Shown here piece by piece: positions 25,867 through 37,293 of a DNA stretch of 64,000 nucleotides. The position numbers and the translations under genes were made by a program. Source of the stretch: Algoriphagus sp. NG3 (GTDB lineage: Bacteria > Bacteroidota > Bacteroidia > Cytophagales > Cyclobacteriaceae); the NCBI RefSeq assembly GCF_034119865.1, contig NZ_CP139421.1, positions 434,001 through 498,000 of the forward strand, read 5' to 3'. The notes beneath the pieces are model-generated. The model did no database searches. It was not told the DNA's origin and saw only the letters and a program-made list of their open reading frames with translations. Position 1 is the first letter of the stretch. Each line of letters opens with the position of its first letter.

Positions 25867-26733
25867 ATGAAACCTTTAAAGAAAATCGGTATTTTTCTGG
25901 ATCTGAGCGAGACTGATGAGTTTTTGCTGAGGTATTTCAAGAAGTTGGATGATGTATTTGATTTTGACTCCCTGACTTTGATTCATTTTGTTGCCTTGGA
26001 TAACGATTCTAAGGAAATGGCATCTCTGAGAGAGCAGCTACATAAGCCGCTAGAAGAGGTAATTGAAGATGAAATTCTGGATCTTGTGGAGCGTGTATTC
26101 GGTGAAAAAAAATCCAGTATCCATGTGAACGTGACCTGGGGAGGAAAACTTGATGCCCTGATCAGATGGGTGGACGCAGAGCAGTTTAATCTGGTCGTGT
26201 TGGGCAAGAAAAAAAAGAATAATGGCACGGGGGTATTCAGCAGTAAGGTGATTCGACTTACTGACTCGGATTGTCTTTTTGTGCCGGAAAATGCCAATAC
26301 GGAATTTGACAGTATAGCATTGGCGCTGGACTTTTCGGATTATTCGGAAAAAGTAATCCTTCGAGGATTGAATCTTTCGAAGAATCTATCCTCGAAATTG
26401 GTTCCGATTCATATTTTAAAAGCAGGTTTCCAATACTTTCCCTATTTCAAAAATCAGGAGAAATACCAAAATAACCTTCGCAGTAAAGCAGAGCAGGATT
26501 TCAGGAAAATACAGAAAAAAACAGGTCTCAGTGAACCTCTTATCTATGTGAAAGACAGCGGAAACCATATCAGTAAAAGCCTTTATGAAACAGCCTTGGA
26601 CTATGGTGCCAACCTTATAGTGATGGGAAATAAAGGGAAAGCGGATGAGGATGATTTATTGGTAGGAAGTGTAGCCGACCGGATGATCACTGCAGACAGA
26701 AAAATCCCTGTTTTAATCGTAAAATCCGACTAG
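25867..26733 (+). CDS. tandem universal stress protein (two UspA domains)
   Basis: 288 residues in two UspA-like halves (about 1-140 and 145-288). The second half has the ATP-binding pattern GNKGKADEDDLLVGSVAD; the first half has the degenerate LGKKKKNNGTGVFSSKV. Such proteins bind nucleotides and appear under stress. It follows the BCCT transporter, suggesting a joint osmotic-stress response, though the element between them could separate the transcripts. Its stop overlaps that of the opposite S41 peptidase gene by 4 bp. Confidence 0.87.
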   Translation: MKPLKKIGIFLDLSETDEFLLRYFKKLDDVFDFDSLTLIHFVALDNDSKEMASLREQLHKPLEEVIEDEILDLVERVFGEKKSSIHVNVTWGGKLDALIRWVDAEQFNLVVLGKKKKNNGTGVFSSKVIRLTDSDCLFVPENANTEFDSIALALDFSDYSEKVILRGLNLSKNLSSKLVPIHILKAGFQYFPYFKNQEKYQNNLRSKAEQDFRKIQKKTGLSEPLIYVKDSGNHISKSLYETALDYGANLIVMGNKGKADEDDLLVGSVADRMITADRKIPVLIVKSD

Positions 26734-28049
26734 TAGGCAGGAAACTCCTGTTGGAGTCCTTTAAACTGGTCTATCATTTCCCATTTGGGTCTGTAGAAGC
26801 TGTTTAGGAGTCTTCCTCCTATTGATCCATTTTCTATACTCATCAATGCGGCTGCCAGACGGAGATCGTTTGGGTCTCCCCAGTTGAACTGGGGACTGTC
26901 ACCCACAGCAAAATCGGCTGGGAATCCATCAAAAAAATCAGCTTTGCCCTCTGCATTTGCGGTCGCAAAAGTTATAGGGACCAATTCCACATTATTATCC
27001 CGGAGGGTTCTATTGTATGCTGAAAGTGGGAATGAGCCTACAGGTTTGCCGAATGTATTGTCACCGACCAGCACAATTTCAAGGTAGGGCATCAAGGAAT
27101 TAATCACTAATTCTGAAGCCGAAGCAGAACCTCTTGAAGTGATAAAGACCACCTTATTTAGGTTTAGATTTCCCAGTTTTTTAAAATCAACACTTTTCTG
27201 AAGATCTGATTTCAGAGAATTCAGTTTGTTGACATACATGAGTTTATTGGTATGGGTAGAGGGAATAAGATAGTTGTTGATTTGCTCTGCCACTGCTACT
27301 GAGCCTCCTCCATTATATCTCAGGTCGATGATCAGTTCATCTATCCCCGCTGTTTCAAAAAATTTAATTGATTCATCTACTTCCAGGCTTTTGGTGGGTG
27401 ATTGCCCGGCGGTTGCCTTGAAGCTTTGATAAACCCAGTAGCCGACTTTTTTGCCATTCAGCTCTATGATTTCCTGATGGAGTACGGAGTTTGATTGATA
27501 TTCTGCTTTTACATTTGTACGGGTTGTGGTAGTCCCATCAGGCAACTTAAAGGTGAAGGTATTGCTGATGCCGGGATCAGCAGGCCCTAACTGGAAATCG
27601 TAGCCCCCAGAACTGTTTTTGTATTCGGAAAGGTTTTTTCCATTGATTCCTGTAATTTCCCATCCCCGCTGCCATCCGTCCAGTCCGGCCGGAGATTCAT
27701 CATATACAAAAGTGAGGTATAGACGCTCCGTCGCATCAAAGGCAAATCCAAACCCATGGCCGGCATTTCTCCCTACAAAGGCATTGTTGAATGCTTCTTG
27801 CGTAGTGAGGTAAGAAAACCGATCTAGAGGTTTGTAGATAATAGCATCCAAAAGAGCTTCATTGGAAGCATAGTCAGCCGTGTTGACAGGAGCAGGAAGT
27901 TCTTCATTCCAAAAATACCATTCTTCCATAGAGGCTAAAATGGCGTCTCTGACTGCCGCTGATTGAGGCTCAGGGATAATATCTTCTTTCGGTTCACAAG
28001 ACCATAGGAAGACAAAAACTACTCCTAAAATTAACCTTGCGTTATTCAT
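26730..28049 (-). CDS. S41 family (C-terminal processing-like) peptidase, lipoprotein
   Basis: 439 residues. The signal peptide ends in a lipobox (FLWSC), so the protein is lipid-anchored. A PDZ-like region lies at about 90-170 and the S41 catalytic core at about 190-380, with LRYNGGG and the nucleophile region FITSRGSASASELV containing the likely catalytic serine. Bacteroidota carry several such lipoproteins of unknown substrate. It is convergent with the universal stress gene and no partner gene is adjacent. Confidence 0.88.
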   Translation of the reverse strand: MNNARLILGVVFVFLWSCEPKEDIIPEPQSAAVRDAILASMEEWYFWNEELPAPVNTADYASNEALLDAIIYKPLDRFSYLTTQEAFNNAFVGRNAGHGFGFAFDATERLYLTFVYDESPAGLDGWQRGWEITGINGKNLSEYKNSSGGYDFQLGPADPGISNTFTFKLPDGTTTTRTNVKAEYQSNSVLHQEIIELNGKKVGYWVYQSFKATAGQSPTKSLEVDESIKFFETAGIDELIIDLRYNGGGSVAVAEQINNYLIPSTHTNKLMYVNKLNSLKSDLQKSVDFKKLGNLNLNKVVFITSRGSASASELVINSLMPYLEIVLVGDNTFGKPVGSFPLSAYNRTLRDNNVELVPITFATANAEGKADFFDGFPADFAVGDSPQFNWGDPNDLRLAAALMSIENGSIGGRLLNSFYRPKWEMIDQFKGLQQEFPAY

Positions 28050-28126
28050 AAATAGATGTATTGGCTGTTGTTAGTTACGAGTAGATGGAGCTATTAGGTT
28101 TATAATACTGATCAAAAGATCGGGAA

Positions 28127-28206
28127 AGACCTGTCAGGTCTTGCAATAACACAGAATGTTTCGACTTAACTGATTTAATTCAATGCTGCAAACCTGACAG
28201 GTGTTG
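28127..28206. repeat. imperfect inverted repeat downstream of the Dabb gene
   Basis: AGACCTGTCAGGTCTTGCA (about 28127-28145) matches the complement of TGCAAACCTGACAGGTGTT (28188-28206) at 16 of 19 positions across a 42-bp spacer. The ACCTG(T/A)CAGGT core looks like another dispersed palindrome type. Confidence 0.6.
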
Positions 28207-28224
28207 AATCATATGGATGGTAGC

Positions 28225-28617
28225 TTAGATAGCGATATCATAAACCTGGACTTTTTTCCACATATGGGAGTATTTTTCAATGAACTCCAAATGGGTGGGG
28301 TCTGACTGATAGACTAGCTGGTCTTCCAGACTGTCGAAGAATATGGTGCAGGCTACTTGATAACTATGATCTACTACGTCTCGTTTTTCAGTGGCAGCAG
28401 GGGTGCCAGCAATAAATTTCCCTACAGTTTTGCACCGTCCCAACATAGGGACGGCCTCTGTCAAGAATTCCTGTGTGTTTGCTTCATCATGTAACCAAAA
28501 GTAAACTTGGTGAATCATTTTTTGTTTTGCCATTTCTTTAGCGATTGAGGTTATAGGTAAGACAGCAGCAGCACTTGCTACGCCGATAGTTTTGATAAAA
28601 TTCCTGCGTGTTTTCAT
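28225..28617 (-). CDS. Dabb (stress-responsive A/B barrel) domain protein with Tat-like signal
   Basis: 130 residues. The N-terminus MKTRRNFIKTIGVASAAAV has a twin-arginine motif and hydrophobic stretch ending near TSIA. The rest fits a Dabb ferredoxin-like fold (MIHQVYFWL start, then a C-terminal FIEKYSHMWKKVQVYD stretch). The role is unknown; secreted Dabb proteins are frequent in Bacteroidota. The gene is divergent from the aldo/keto reductase. Confidence 0.78.
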   Translation of the reverse strand: MKTRRNFIKTIGVASAAAVLPITSIAKEMAKQKMIHQVYFWLHDEANTQEFLTEAVPMLGRCKTVGKFIAGTPAATEKRDVVDHSYQVACTIFFDSLEDQLVYQSDPTHLEFIEKYSHMWKKVQVYDIAI

Positions 28618-28782
28618 AATTAGGAGATGATAGGCTTAAGTCGATTTTGTTTTTTTCACTACCTGACAAATATCTATAGGAACCGTGATTCTAAAGATAA
28701 ATAATTAAATTACTTTTAAATAATCGGACGGATAAAGCCTCCTTTTGCAATGAAAACCTCAGTTATTTTTAATGAAAGCAGC

Positions 28783-29769
28783 ATGAATTACAGAACTCTA
28801 GGGAAAACCGGTTGGAAAATTTCTGAAATTGGTCTGGGTACCTGGCAGGTAGGAGGTGGATGGGGAACACCTTTTGACCCTAAAATAGCAGAGGAAATTC
28901 TACATGATGCTTTTGATAAGGGGATTAATTTCGTCGATACGGCGGATGTATATGATGCCGGGCTGAGTGAGTCCGCAGTGGGGGAAGCCGTGAGGCAACG
29001 CTCTGAAAAGATCTATGTGGCTACCAAATGTGGAAGAAGAATCCAACCACATATCAATGAGACTTATAGTGTAGAAAAACTGCGCCGCCATGTAGAGGAT
29101 AGTTTACGGAACACGGGCTTGAACCGATTGGATCTGATTCAGCTTCACTGTCCGCCCACCTCGGTCTACCAGCGTGATGAAGTGTATAGTTTATTTGAAA
29201 AGCTAAGAGCAGAAGGTAAAATCGCCGCCATGGGTGTTAGCGTGGAGACTGTGGAGGAAGCCAAGCAAGCAATGGAGTATGAGGTGGTGTCTACTGTTCA
29301 GGTGATTTTCAATATGTTCAGGCAGAAACCTGCCGAAGAATTGTTTCCACAGGCTGCGGCGAAAAATATAGGATTGATCGCAAGGGTTCCTTTGGCTAGC
29401 GGACTGCTGTCCGGAAAAATCAACGAAAAGACTACTTTTTCAAAAGATGACCACAGGCACTTCAACAGAGAAGGTAAGGCATTCGACAAGGGAGAGACTT
29501 TTTCCGGAGTTCCTCTTGAAAAAGCGTTCCCTGCTGTGGAGGAGCTGAAAACGCTTTTTAAGGGAAATGGTGCATTGGCGGCAATAGCACTACGATGGAT
29601 ATTGATGCATGACCAAGTTAGCGTGGTTATTCCTGGAGCTTCCAAAGCAGCGCAATTGGAGGCAAATATTAAAGCAAGCCAATTGCCTCCAATCTCAAAA
29701 GATCAGATGGAGTCGGTAAAGAATATTTACGATAAATACATCAGAGCTGAGGTTCATGGCCTGTGGTAG
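28783..29769 (+). CDS. aldo/keto reductase
   Basis: 328 residues from the ATG at 28783 (MNYRTLGKTGWKISEIGLG is the family start); an ATG at 28750 would add 11 untypical residues. The AKR catalytic set is visible: Asp and Tyr in FVDTADVYDAG, Lys in VATKCGRR, and the histidine in DLIQLHCPP. The C-terminal VVIPGASKAAQLEANI binds NADPH. It reduces an unknown aldehyde or ketone in the cytoplasm. Confidence 0.9.
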   Translation: MNYRTLGKTGWKISEIGLGTWQVGGGWGTPFDPKIAEEILHDAFDKGINFVDTADVYDAGLSESAVGEAVRQRSEKIYVATKCGRRIQPHINETYSVEKLRRHVEDSLRNTGLNRLDLIQLHCPPTSVYQRDEVYSLFEKLRAEGKIAAMGVSVETVEEAKQAMEYEVVSTVQVIFNMFRQKPAEELFPQAAAKNIGLIARVPLASGLLSGKINEKTTFSKDDHRHFNREGKAFDKGETFSGVPLEKAFPAVEELKTLFKGNGALAAIALRWILMHDQVSVVIPGASKAAQLEANIKASQLPPISKDQMESVKNIYDKYIRAEVHGLW

Positions 29770-29804
29770 GTATGACTGCAGTTCAGTAGATCTATCGCAT
29801 ATTA

Positions 29805-30701
29805 TTATTGCGTGTTGCTTAGCATAGGCTTAACACTTCGCATAAATTCACTTTCTTCAGTTTGGAGTATGTAGTTATATACGGTGTTTTTATGTCTTTC
29901 CATAAGCGTAAGTATACCATCGCGCAGACTAATCACTTCCAGTTCATTGGTTTTTGACCGGATTCCTGAAGTGGAGGCGTAGAGTTTTCCATTTCGTTCG
30001 ACCAAGCTTTCAATCTGACTGATCACAGGTACCCGATCTTTGTCATATTTCAATGACATATTCATTTTGGGGCTGAAATCATTTCTGTTGAGCGTAAATG
30101 TCTGGTAAAGCACATAGTTGGTTCCGTCTAGTTTGCTTTGGATTTCCTTTACGTTCATAGGCTCCGAACTAAATGCCTGTCCAAAAAGAACAGTTTGGGT
30201 GGATTGGCTTGGAGTGTATTCATTTCCGTAGTAGTTGCCCCTTGACTGGGCGTCGGAGATCAATACTACATTTGCTCCTAACATGGCTGCCTCAGCTTTC
30301 ATCTTGTCCAAAGAACGATTCTTTACATTGTGCATGCTGGAAAAAACAGTCACCCCGGTAGCCTTGCTGAATAATTCACCTTTAACTTCAAGACCCTCCG
30401 TTTCCTGGGGAACATAAGTTATGTACACTTTGTCAGCGTCCTCCAACCCTTTTACCTTAAGAAAAGGACTTTCAAAAGACTCTTCACGTCCACTTGCAAA
30501 TACAATCTTGTTGACCTTATGTTTACTTACTGAATAAATAGTACTTTCTTCTGGAAAGGTATATTTAATCAAATTGGTGCCTACTTCTTTTACCTGGACT
30601 TCTTTAGGGCCTTCAGCAAAGAAGAGTACATCGTTTTTAGTTTGGGCATTTACAGATGAAGCAAAAAAGATAAGGCATGCGAGTATTATTGGGTATTTCA
30701 T
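29805..30701 (-). CDS. secreted protein of unknown function
   Basis: 298 residues when started at 30701, which gives a clean signal peptide (MKYPIILACLIFFASSVNAQ); upstream in-frame codons to 30806 are not typical. The mature part holds an SVSKHKVNKIVFASGREESF segment found in many Bacteroidota secreted proteins and a helix LDKMKAEAAMLGANVVLI resembling YbjQ-type small domains. No enzyme motif is seen. It is monocistronic on the minus strand. Confidence 0.72.
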   Translation of the reverse strand: MKYPIILACLIFFASSVNAQTKNDVLFFAEGPKEVQVKEVGTNLIKYTFPEESTIYSVSKHKVNKIVFASGREESFESPFLKVKGLEDADKVYITYVPQETEGLEVKGELFSKATGVTVFSSMHNVKNRSLDKMKAEAAMLGANVVLISDAQSRGNYYGNEYTPSQSTQTVLFGQAFSSEPMNVKEIQSKLDGTNYVLYQTFTLNRNDFSPKMNMSLKYDKDRVPVISQIESLVERNGKLYASTSGIRSKTNELEVISLRDGILTLMERHKNTVYNYILQTEESEFMRSVKPMLSNTQ

Positions 30702-30789
30702 TATGCTTGAAGTTAAATGAGAAGTTAGTTTTGTTACGTGGTTATAAAAAAGAAAGTTTATCAGGTCAAAAGATATTTTGACCAACATC

Positions 30790-30823
30790 AAAAAAAAATC
30801 CCCCAAACTTTCGCCTGAGGGAT
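30790..30823 (-). terminator. terminator of typA
   Basis: On the minus strand, CCCTCAGGC and GTTTGGGGG form a 9-bp stem (with G-U pairs) closed by a GAAA tetraloop and followed by a run of T residues. It lies about 40 bp after the typA stop. Confidence 0.8.
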
Positions 30824-30864
30824 TCCATATATCATGACTCTAGAATCTTGATTCTAAAATCTAA

Positions 30865-32670
<1,806 letters not shown>

Positions 32671-32904
32671 GGTTTGCCTGATTGAAGGCGCAAAAGTACA
32701 AATAATATTTTGCAGTAAGGTTATGACTTTGTGAAGTTTGACTGAATAATAGCATGTTACTGGTGAAAATCATGTTTTTTTTCTGAAAAATAGCTTTCCA
32801 TTGATCATATTATCATTTGAATAGGAGGCTAGTTTGGTTAGCATTGCAAAGCCTTCCGTGTAACATTCCAGTAGAGTGATGCATAACAACCCCAGTTCTA
32901 TTCA

Positions 32905-35055
32905 ATGAAATTACTACTCAAATTCTCCTGCCTTATTCTTCTTGTTTTCACATCCCGATTTTCTTATACCCAAGAAAAGCCAACGGAATATGTGAATCCA
33001 TTTATAGGGACAGCTCCGCTGACTGACCCTGATGTGATCGGTTATACTCCACCGAAGGATTGGCGAGTCTGGGCTGGCTTGACCTTCCCAGGAAGTGCGC
33101 TGCCCAATGCCATGGTACAGCTGAGCCCAATCACCAAATGGGGCTCAGGCGCCGGCTATGAATATGAGGATACGGAGATTCTTGGTTTTGCACATACAAA
33201 TAAGGGACACTGGAACCTGTGCAACCTTCCTGTGCTCCCCGTTACTTCAGTTGCTGAAGCTCCCTTCAAGTCTGCTTTTTCCCATAAAAACGAAAATGCC
33301 AGTCCAGGATATTACGAGGTGTATCTGGATGATTATAAGGTGAGGGTGAAGTTGACTTCTACACTACGGACAGGAATCCATGAATATATATTTGACAATC
33401 CGACTGGACGGAGGGTTCTATTCGGTCTTGGCAAAGCCAATAATGAGGTGTCAGATTGGGAAATAAAGATCGTGGGCGCAAAAGCGGTGGAGGGATTTCA
33501 AAGAGTAGGAAGGGATAAGGTGCATTTTTATGCCGTGTTGAGTCATGAGATTACAGATTTACAGGAGGTGGCAAAGGGAGAAAAAGATGGATATGCTATA
33601 CTTTCCCTTTCTGACCTGGACGCAGGAGTGGTGAACATGAAAATTGGGATTTCCTATGTAAGTATAGCCAATGCAAGAGAAAACCTGGAAAAGGAGTCAG
33701 TTGATACCTCCTTTGATGAAGTTCAGAATGCAGCTGTTAAGGAATGGGAGAAATTGCTTTCGAAGATTTCTGTGAAGAGTGAAAATCACCGTAACAAGGA
33801 AATGTTCTATACCTCACTGTACCGTACCTTCTTGTGGCCGGCTTTGCGCAGTGACGTGAATGGGGAATTTTCGGATGAAGCAGGCAATACCCAGCGACAG
33901 GATTTCAGGTATTATACCATTCCTTCTCTATGGGATACTTATAGAAATAAGCTGGTGCTCTTGAGTATCCTTGCCCCGGAAGTGACCGGAGATGTGATTT
34001 CTTCCTTGATCTCTCGGGCAGAGATTACGGGTTTTGTGCCCACTTTCTTCCATGGGGATCACGGAGCTCCGTTTATCACAGGTTCGTATAAGAGAGGCAT
34101 CAGCAATTTCAATGTGAGAAAAGCCTATGCCTATCTTTTAAACAATGCCTATAACATCGAGGGACCAAGGGCTTTTCTGGATGAATACATGGATAAGGGG
34201 TATATTTCTGACCCTGATGTGAAAAACCCACATGTGGAGACCAAAGCCAGAGCTGGTGTGTCCAAGACTTTGGAGTATGCCTACGACGATTATTCTTTGG
34301 CGATTTTAGCAGATACATTGGATGACGATAAGCATTATCAGGATTTGATGAAGCGTTCGCAAAACTACAAGAATGTCTTCGATCCTTCCATTAATTTTAT
34401 GCGGGGAAAGCTTGCAAACGGAGACTGGATCACGCCTTTTGATACCGAATACCCTTATTACGAGTATATGTTTCGCGAGGCAAATGCCTGGCAGGTTTCC
34501 TTCTATGCCCCGCATGATATGCCTGGATTGGTAGATTTGTACGGAGGTGCTGAGAAGTTTGAGGCGAAGCTGGATGAGTTTTTTACCAAGCCATGGGATC
34601 CAAATCATATCGCCAGAAATGTCTCCACTTTTATCGGTCAGTATTGTCAGGGAAATCAGCCTGACCATGAAGCACCTTTTGCCTATTACTATGTAGGCAA
34701 GCCTGAGAAATCCCAAGCGATATTGGATAGAATCATGACCGAACTCTATGGGATCGGCCCAGATGGCTTGGCGTTGTCTGGCATGGACGATGCAGGGGAG
34801 ATGTCCTCTTGGTTTGTTTGCGCCGCTGTGGGCCTGTATCCCATGTCGCCAGCGGATGCTGATTACTTGGTGACCGTACCGCTTTTTGATGAGGTGAGCT
34901 GGAAGGTGGACAATGGAAATGATCTGGTGATTCTGAACCCTAATCAGGGTAGAAATCTAAAAGGAATCAAGGTCAATGGAGAGACTGTAAACGGGTATTA
35001 CGTAGGGCACGAATTATTTAGAAGAGGTGGGTTGATCGAATTGGAGACGAAGTAG
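32905..35055 (+). CDS. GH92 family glycoside hydrolase (alpha-mannosidase type)
   Basis: 716 residues, the usual GH92 size. A signal peptide (about 1-23) implies secretion. Family blocks are EYVNPFIGTA at the start, GFAHTNKGHW, SLWDTYRNK..L, FHGDHGAPF and the C-terminal SGMDDAGEMSSWFVCAAVGLYP. GH92 enzymes are Ca2+-dependent exo-alpha-mannosidases acting on N-glycan or yeast mannan branches. No SusC/SusD pair or other glycosidases are adjacent, so this is not a full polysaccharide utilisation locus. Confidence 0.92.
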   Translation: MKLLLKFSCLILLVFTSRFSYTQEKPTEYVNPFIGTAPLTDPDVIGYTPPKDWRVWAGLTFPGSALPNAMVQLSPITKWGSGAGYEYEDTEILGFAHTNKGHWNLCNLPVLPVTSVAEAPFKSAFSHKNENASPGYYEVYLDDYKVRVKLTSTLRTGIHEYIFDNPTGRRVLFGLGKANNEVSDWEIKIVGAKAVEGFQRVGRDKVHFYAVLSHEITDLQEVAKGEKDGYAILSLSDLDAGVVNMKIGISYVSIANARENLEKESVDTSFDEVQNAAVKEWEKLLSKISVKSENHRNKEMFYTSLYRTFLWPALRSDVNGEFSDEAGNTQRQDFRYYTIPSLWDTYRNKLVLLSILAPEVTGDVISSLISRAEITGFVPTFFHGDHGAPFITGSYKRGISNFNVRKAYAYLLNNAYNIEGPRAFLDEYMDKGYISDPDVKNPHVETKARAGVSKTLEYAYDDYSLAILADTLDDDKHYQDLMKRSQNYKNVFDPSINFMRGKLANGDWITPFDTEYPYYEYMFREANAWQVSFYAPHDMPGLVDLYGGAEKFEAKLDEFFTKPWDPNHIARNVSTFIGQYCQGNQPDHEAPFAYYYVGKPEKSQAILDRIMTELYGIGPDGLALSGMDDAGEMSSWFVCAAVGLYPMSPADADYLVTVPLFDEVSWKVDNGNDLVILNPNQGRNLKGIKVNGETVNGYYVGHELFRRGGLIELETK

Positions 35056-35148
35056 GAGAAGATAGTAAGAATGGGCCATTTTCAATGGTCAATGGTCAAT
35101 GATCAATGGACAAGGTTAAAGTTGAATAAAATCAGGAAGTAATCTTTT

Positions 35149-35242
35149 ATACTAACTAGTGGTTTGTGGGGGCACTGACCGCGGTAAATAATTTTGCTTT
35201 AAACCAGAAATCAACATCTCATACTAACTAGTGGTCTATGGG
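35149..35242. repeat. 22-bp direct repeat pair
   Basis: ATACTAACTAGTGGTTTGTGGG at 35149-35170 (given here in two parts: ATACTAACTAGTGG and TTTGTGGG) recurs with two changes at 35221-35242, a spacing of 72 bp. Nearby, a short GGTCAATG word is repeated (35079-35100). They lie in a 310-bp gap between the GH92 gene and the next gene, otherwise without recognisable content. Confidence 0.55.
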
Positions 35243-35365
35243 AACAAAGTGTACGGCTAATGCAGAGGATATTCTATGTACAAAATCCGAAAAAAATATT
35301 AGTAAGACTATACTAGTTTGACTAATTTATATGTTTATATAAGTGGTTTTTATTTATTGGGAAGT

Positions 35366-36838
35366 ATGAAGAAATCTTTTTGCCTTTTGCTATGTCTTTT
35401 TCTTTTCTGTATTCTCCGTGCTTTTTCGCAGGACAAATTCGCTTGGGAGTTTTATGCTGGCCCGTCCCAGTCCTTCCTTACTCACAAAACTATTCCCAAT
35501 AATAATTTGGTGAAACCCAGCAACGAATTACGTTATCATTTCGGTACCACATTCCTTTGGGGCTTGAAAAATGATTGGCAGATAAGTGCCCAAGCAGAGT
35601 TTTTTAAAAGAGAACTAGGGACTTATGCAATATCCTCAATTATTGACTCGATCCAGATTACTGGATATTCTACAGAGGGGATTCCCTTGCTAGCGGTGGG
35701 GGCGAGAAAAAGCTGGGGTAACTTTTATGTTCAGCCTAGTCTCAGCGTGATGAAAAGTCCCGGGATCCTTAATATCTATGAGAGTACTGAAGCGTGGAAC
35801 GGGATACCATTGGGGGTTAGATCTCATTCTGATTTAGGGCTTGGGCTGAGATTCGAAAGTGGATTAAAAATCTACAATAGAAGAGGTAATTATTTCTTTG
35901 GAGGCTTGCGCTACCAGCAAGGTTTAATCCTGATGGACGAAATGAATGCACCTGTCCGTTATTCCGAAAAAATAGAAAACGTGCTCTCTGCAAAAAGCAG
36001 AGGATCTTATATAGGATTGTATGTAGGTTATGGGGTTATAGGTCACAATATTAGGTATTCAAGCAATAGGTCTTCCAAGCGGTATTTTAGTGAGCAAAAA
36101 CTGATCAAGCATAATCTTGCAATGGAAGATGGATGGTATTTTATGATGTATGGAGGACTGAGAAGAAGAGAAAATCCACTTTCCTATGATCTTCTATATT
36201 CCAATACCAGTGGGAATTTTCAGGCAGTAGTAGGATATACTTATAGGCGCTTTTCGATAGAATCCGGTTATGGTAATTTCAGCTACAATGCAAATTATCA
36301 GGTTGATTTTGACGGAGTAAATGCCTTGATCATGAACTGGGAGAAATATGATATGCCTGTGGTTCCGGTTACTTTGAAATACCATATTCCTGTCAATGAT
36401 TCCCAGACTATAAGATTCGGGTCTAGTTTTAGTACTTTCTTTGCATTAAAGAACCAAAGTAATTCGTGGTTTACTTCAAGCTTTTCTGGAAGTATTGGGA
36501 CAGAAAAACAGATGTACTATTACACTGGTCAAGCCTATTCTGACAGGGAATTGACCCACAGTAGATTTATTTTTAATGCTGGGCTGTTTGTGGAGGCTTC
36601 TGTGTTTAATTCCAGTTTTATGACCTTTAAGTTTTCCAGGAATTTTGGCTCTCCGGATTTTGTAAAAATCAAGGCGGATTACCTCATTGACGGCATTCCT
36701 TTGCACATTGATAGTGCAGGGAATATTGAGGGTTTTATGATGGAGCTGGGGTATAAGTTGCCTATAAAAGTTTTGGATTATCAATGGAAAAACTTCAAGC
36801 GTAATATGAACTCAAGATTTTCGGCCCGACCTAATTAG
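35366..36838 (+). CDS. predicted outer-membrane beta-barrel protein
   Basis: 490 residues from the ATG at 35366, which gives a signal peptide (MKKSFCLLLCLFLFC...FSQ). The rest consists of alternating beta-strand-like segments with many aromatic residues (for example NYFFGGLRYQQGL, GSYIGLYVGYGVIGHN, QAVVGYTYRRFSIESGYG), the pattern of a large outer-membrane barrel. I recognise no named family. It stands alone. Confidence 0.7.
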   Translation: MKKSFCLLLCLFLFCILRAFSQDKFAWEFYAGPSQSFLTHKTIPNNNLVKPSNELRYHFGTTFLWGLKNDWQISAQAEFFKRELGTYAISSIIDSIQITGYSTEGIPLLAVGARKSWGNFYVQPSLSVMKSPGILNIYESTEAWNGIPLGVRSHSDLGLGLRFESGLKIYNRRGNYFFGGLRYQQGLILMDEMNAPVRYSEKIENVLSAKSRGSYIGLYVGYGVIGHNIRYSSNRSSKRYFSEQKLIKHNLAMEDGWYFMMYGGLRRRENPLSYDLLYSNTSGNFQAVVGYTYRRFSIESGYGNFSYNANYQVDFDGVNALIMNWEKYDMPVVPVTLKYHIPVNDSQTIRFGSSFSTFFALKNQSNSWFTSSFSGSIGTEKQMYYYTGQAYSDRELTHSRFIFNAGLFVEASVFNSSFMTFKFSRNFGSPDFVKIKADYLIDGIPLHIDSAGNIEGFMMELGYKLPIKVLDYQWKNFKRNMNSRFSARPN

Positions 36839-36861
36839 GAGAGTTGGTTGTGCTTTCTAAA

Positions 36862-37107
36862 TCATCCTTCATAAATCGCCTGGAGCTTTTTGGTTTCAGC
36901 TATGGATCTGTCCAGAACACATGGGATTAAAAAGACAGAAATGAAACTTAGGAATACTAAAAAGAGCATGAAATAGGTGGCAATGCTCTGGAAAGTTAGC
37001 GTGAGGGAATAATTTGGGTTCTCCAGGTAGCGCATTCCATACACATTGAATTGAAGTAGTGTGTTTAAGACTACAAATGCATTCCTGTTAGAAAAGCGGA
37101 TATACAT
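36862..37107 (-). CDS. small membrane protein, uncertain
   Basis: 81 residues from an ATG at 37107, with a hydrophobic segment at about 44-68 and a weaker one at 9-25. No family is recognised. It lies in a short space between two plus-strand genes, and a longer TTG-started form to 37158 is possible. Support is only length and hydrophobicity. Confidence 0.4.
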   Translation of the reverse strand: MYIRFSNRNAFVVLNTLLQFNVYGMRYLENPNYSLTLTFQSIATYFMLFLVFLSFISVFLIPCVLDRSIAETKKLQAIYEG

Positions 37108-37178
37108 AAAATAAAAATATACTGTGAGCTGATTGTTATCCCTTGATTCCTTTGGCAAAATGGCTTAAAGGCCTAGAT

Positions 37179-37219
37179 GACGGGAGACCGAAGTGACCTT
37201 CCGTCTTCGGTCTCCCGTC
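37179..37219. repeat. perfect 15-bp palindrome, GGGAGACCGAAG family
   Basis: GACGGGAGACCGAAG (37179-37193) and its exact complement (37205-37219) flank an 11-base loop. A related imperfect copy is at 17947-18018. It lies just upstream of the glutaminase gene, in a region that an alternative upstream glutaminase start would translate. Confidence 0.75.
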
Positions 37220-37293
37220 TTCCAGCTTGTCACACAAGCCTGATTTCAAACAAAAAACTTTCATTCTCTCCCAAATTTCCACATTTTTCCAGA

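Noticed and set aside
32905..35055. Polysaccharide utilisation locus around the GH92 gene
   Set aside because: No SusC/SusD pair, regulator or other glycosidase is adjacent.
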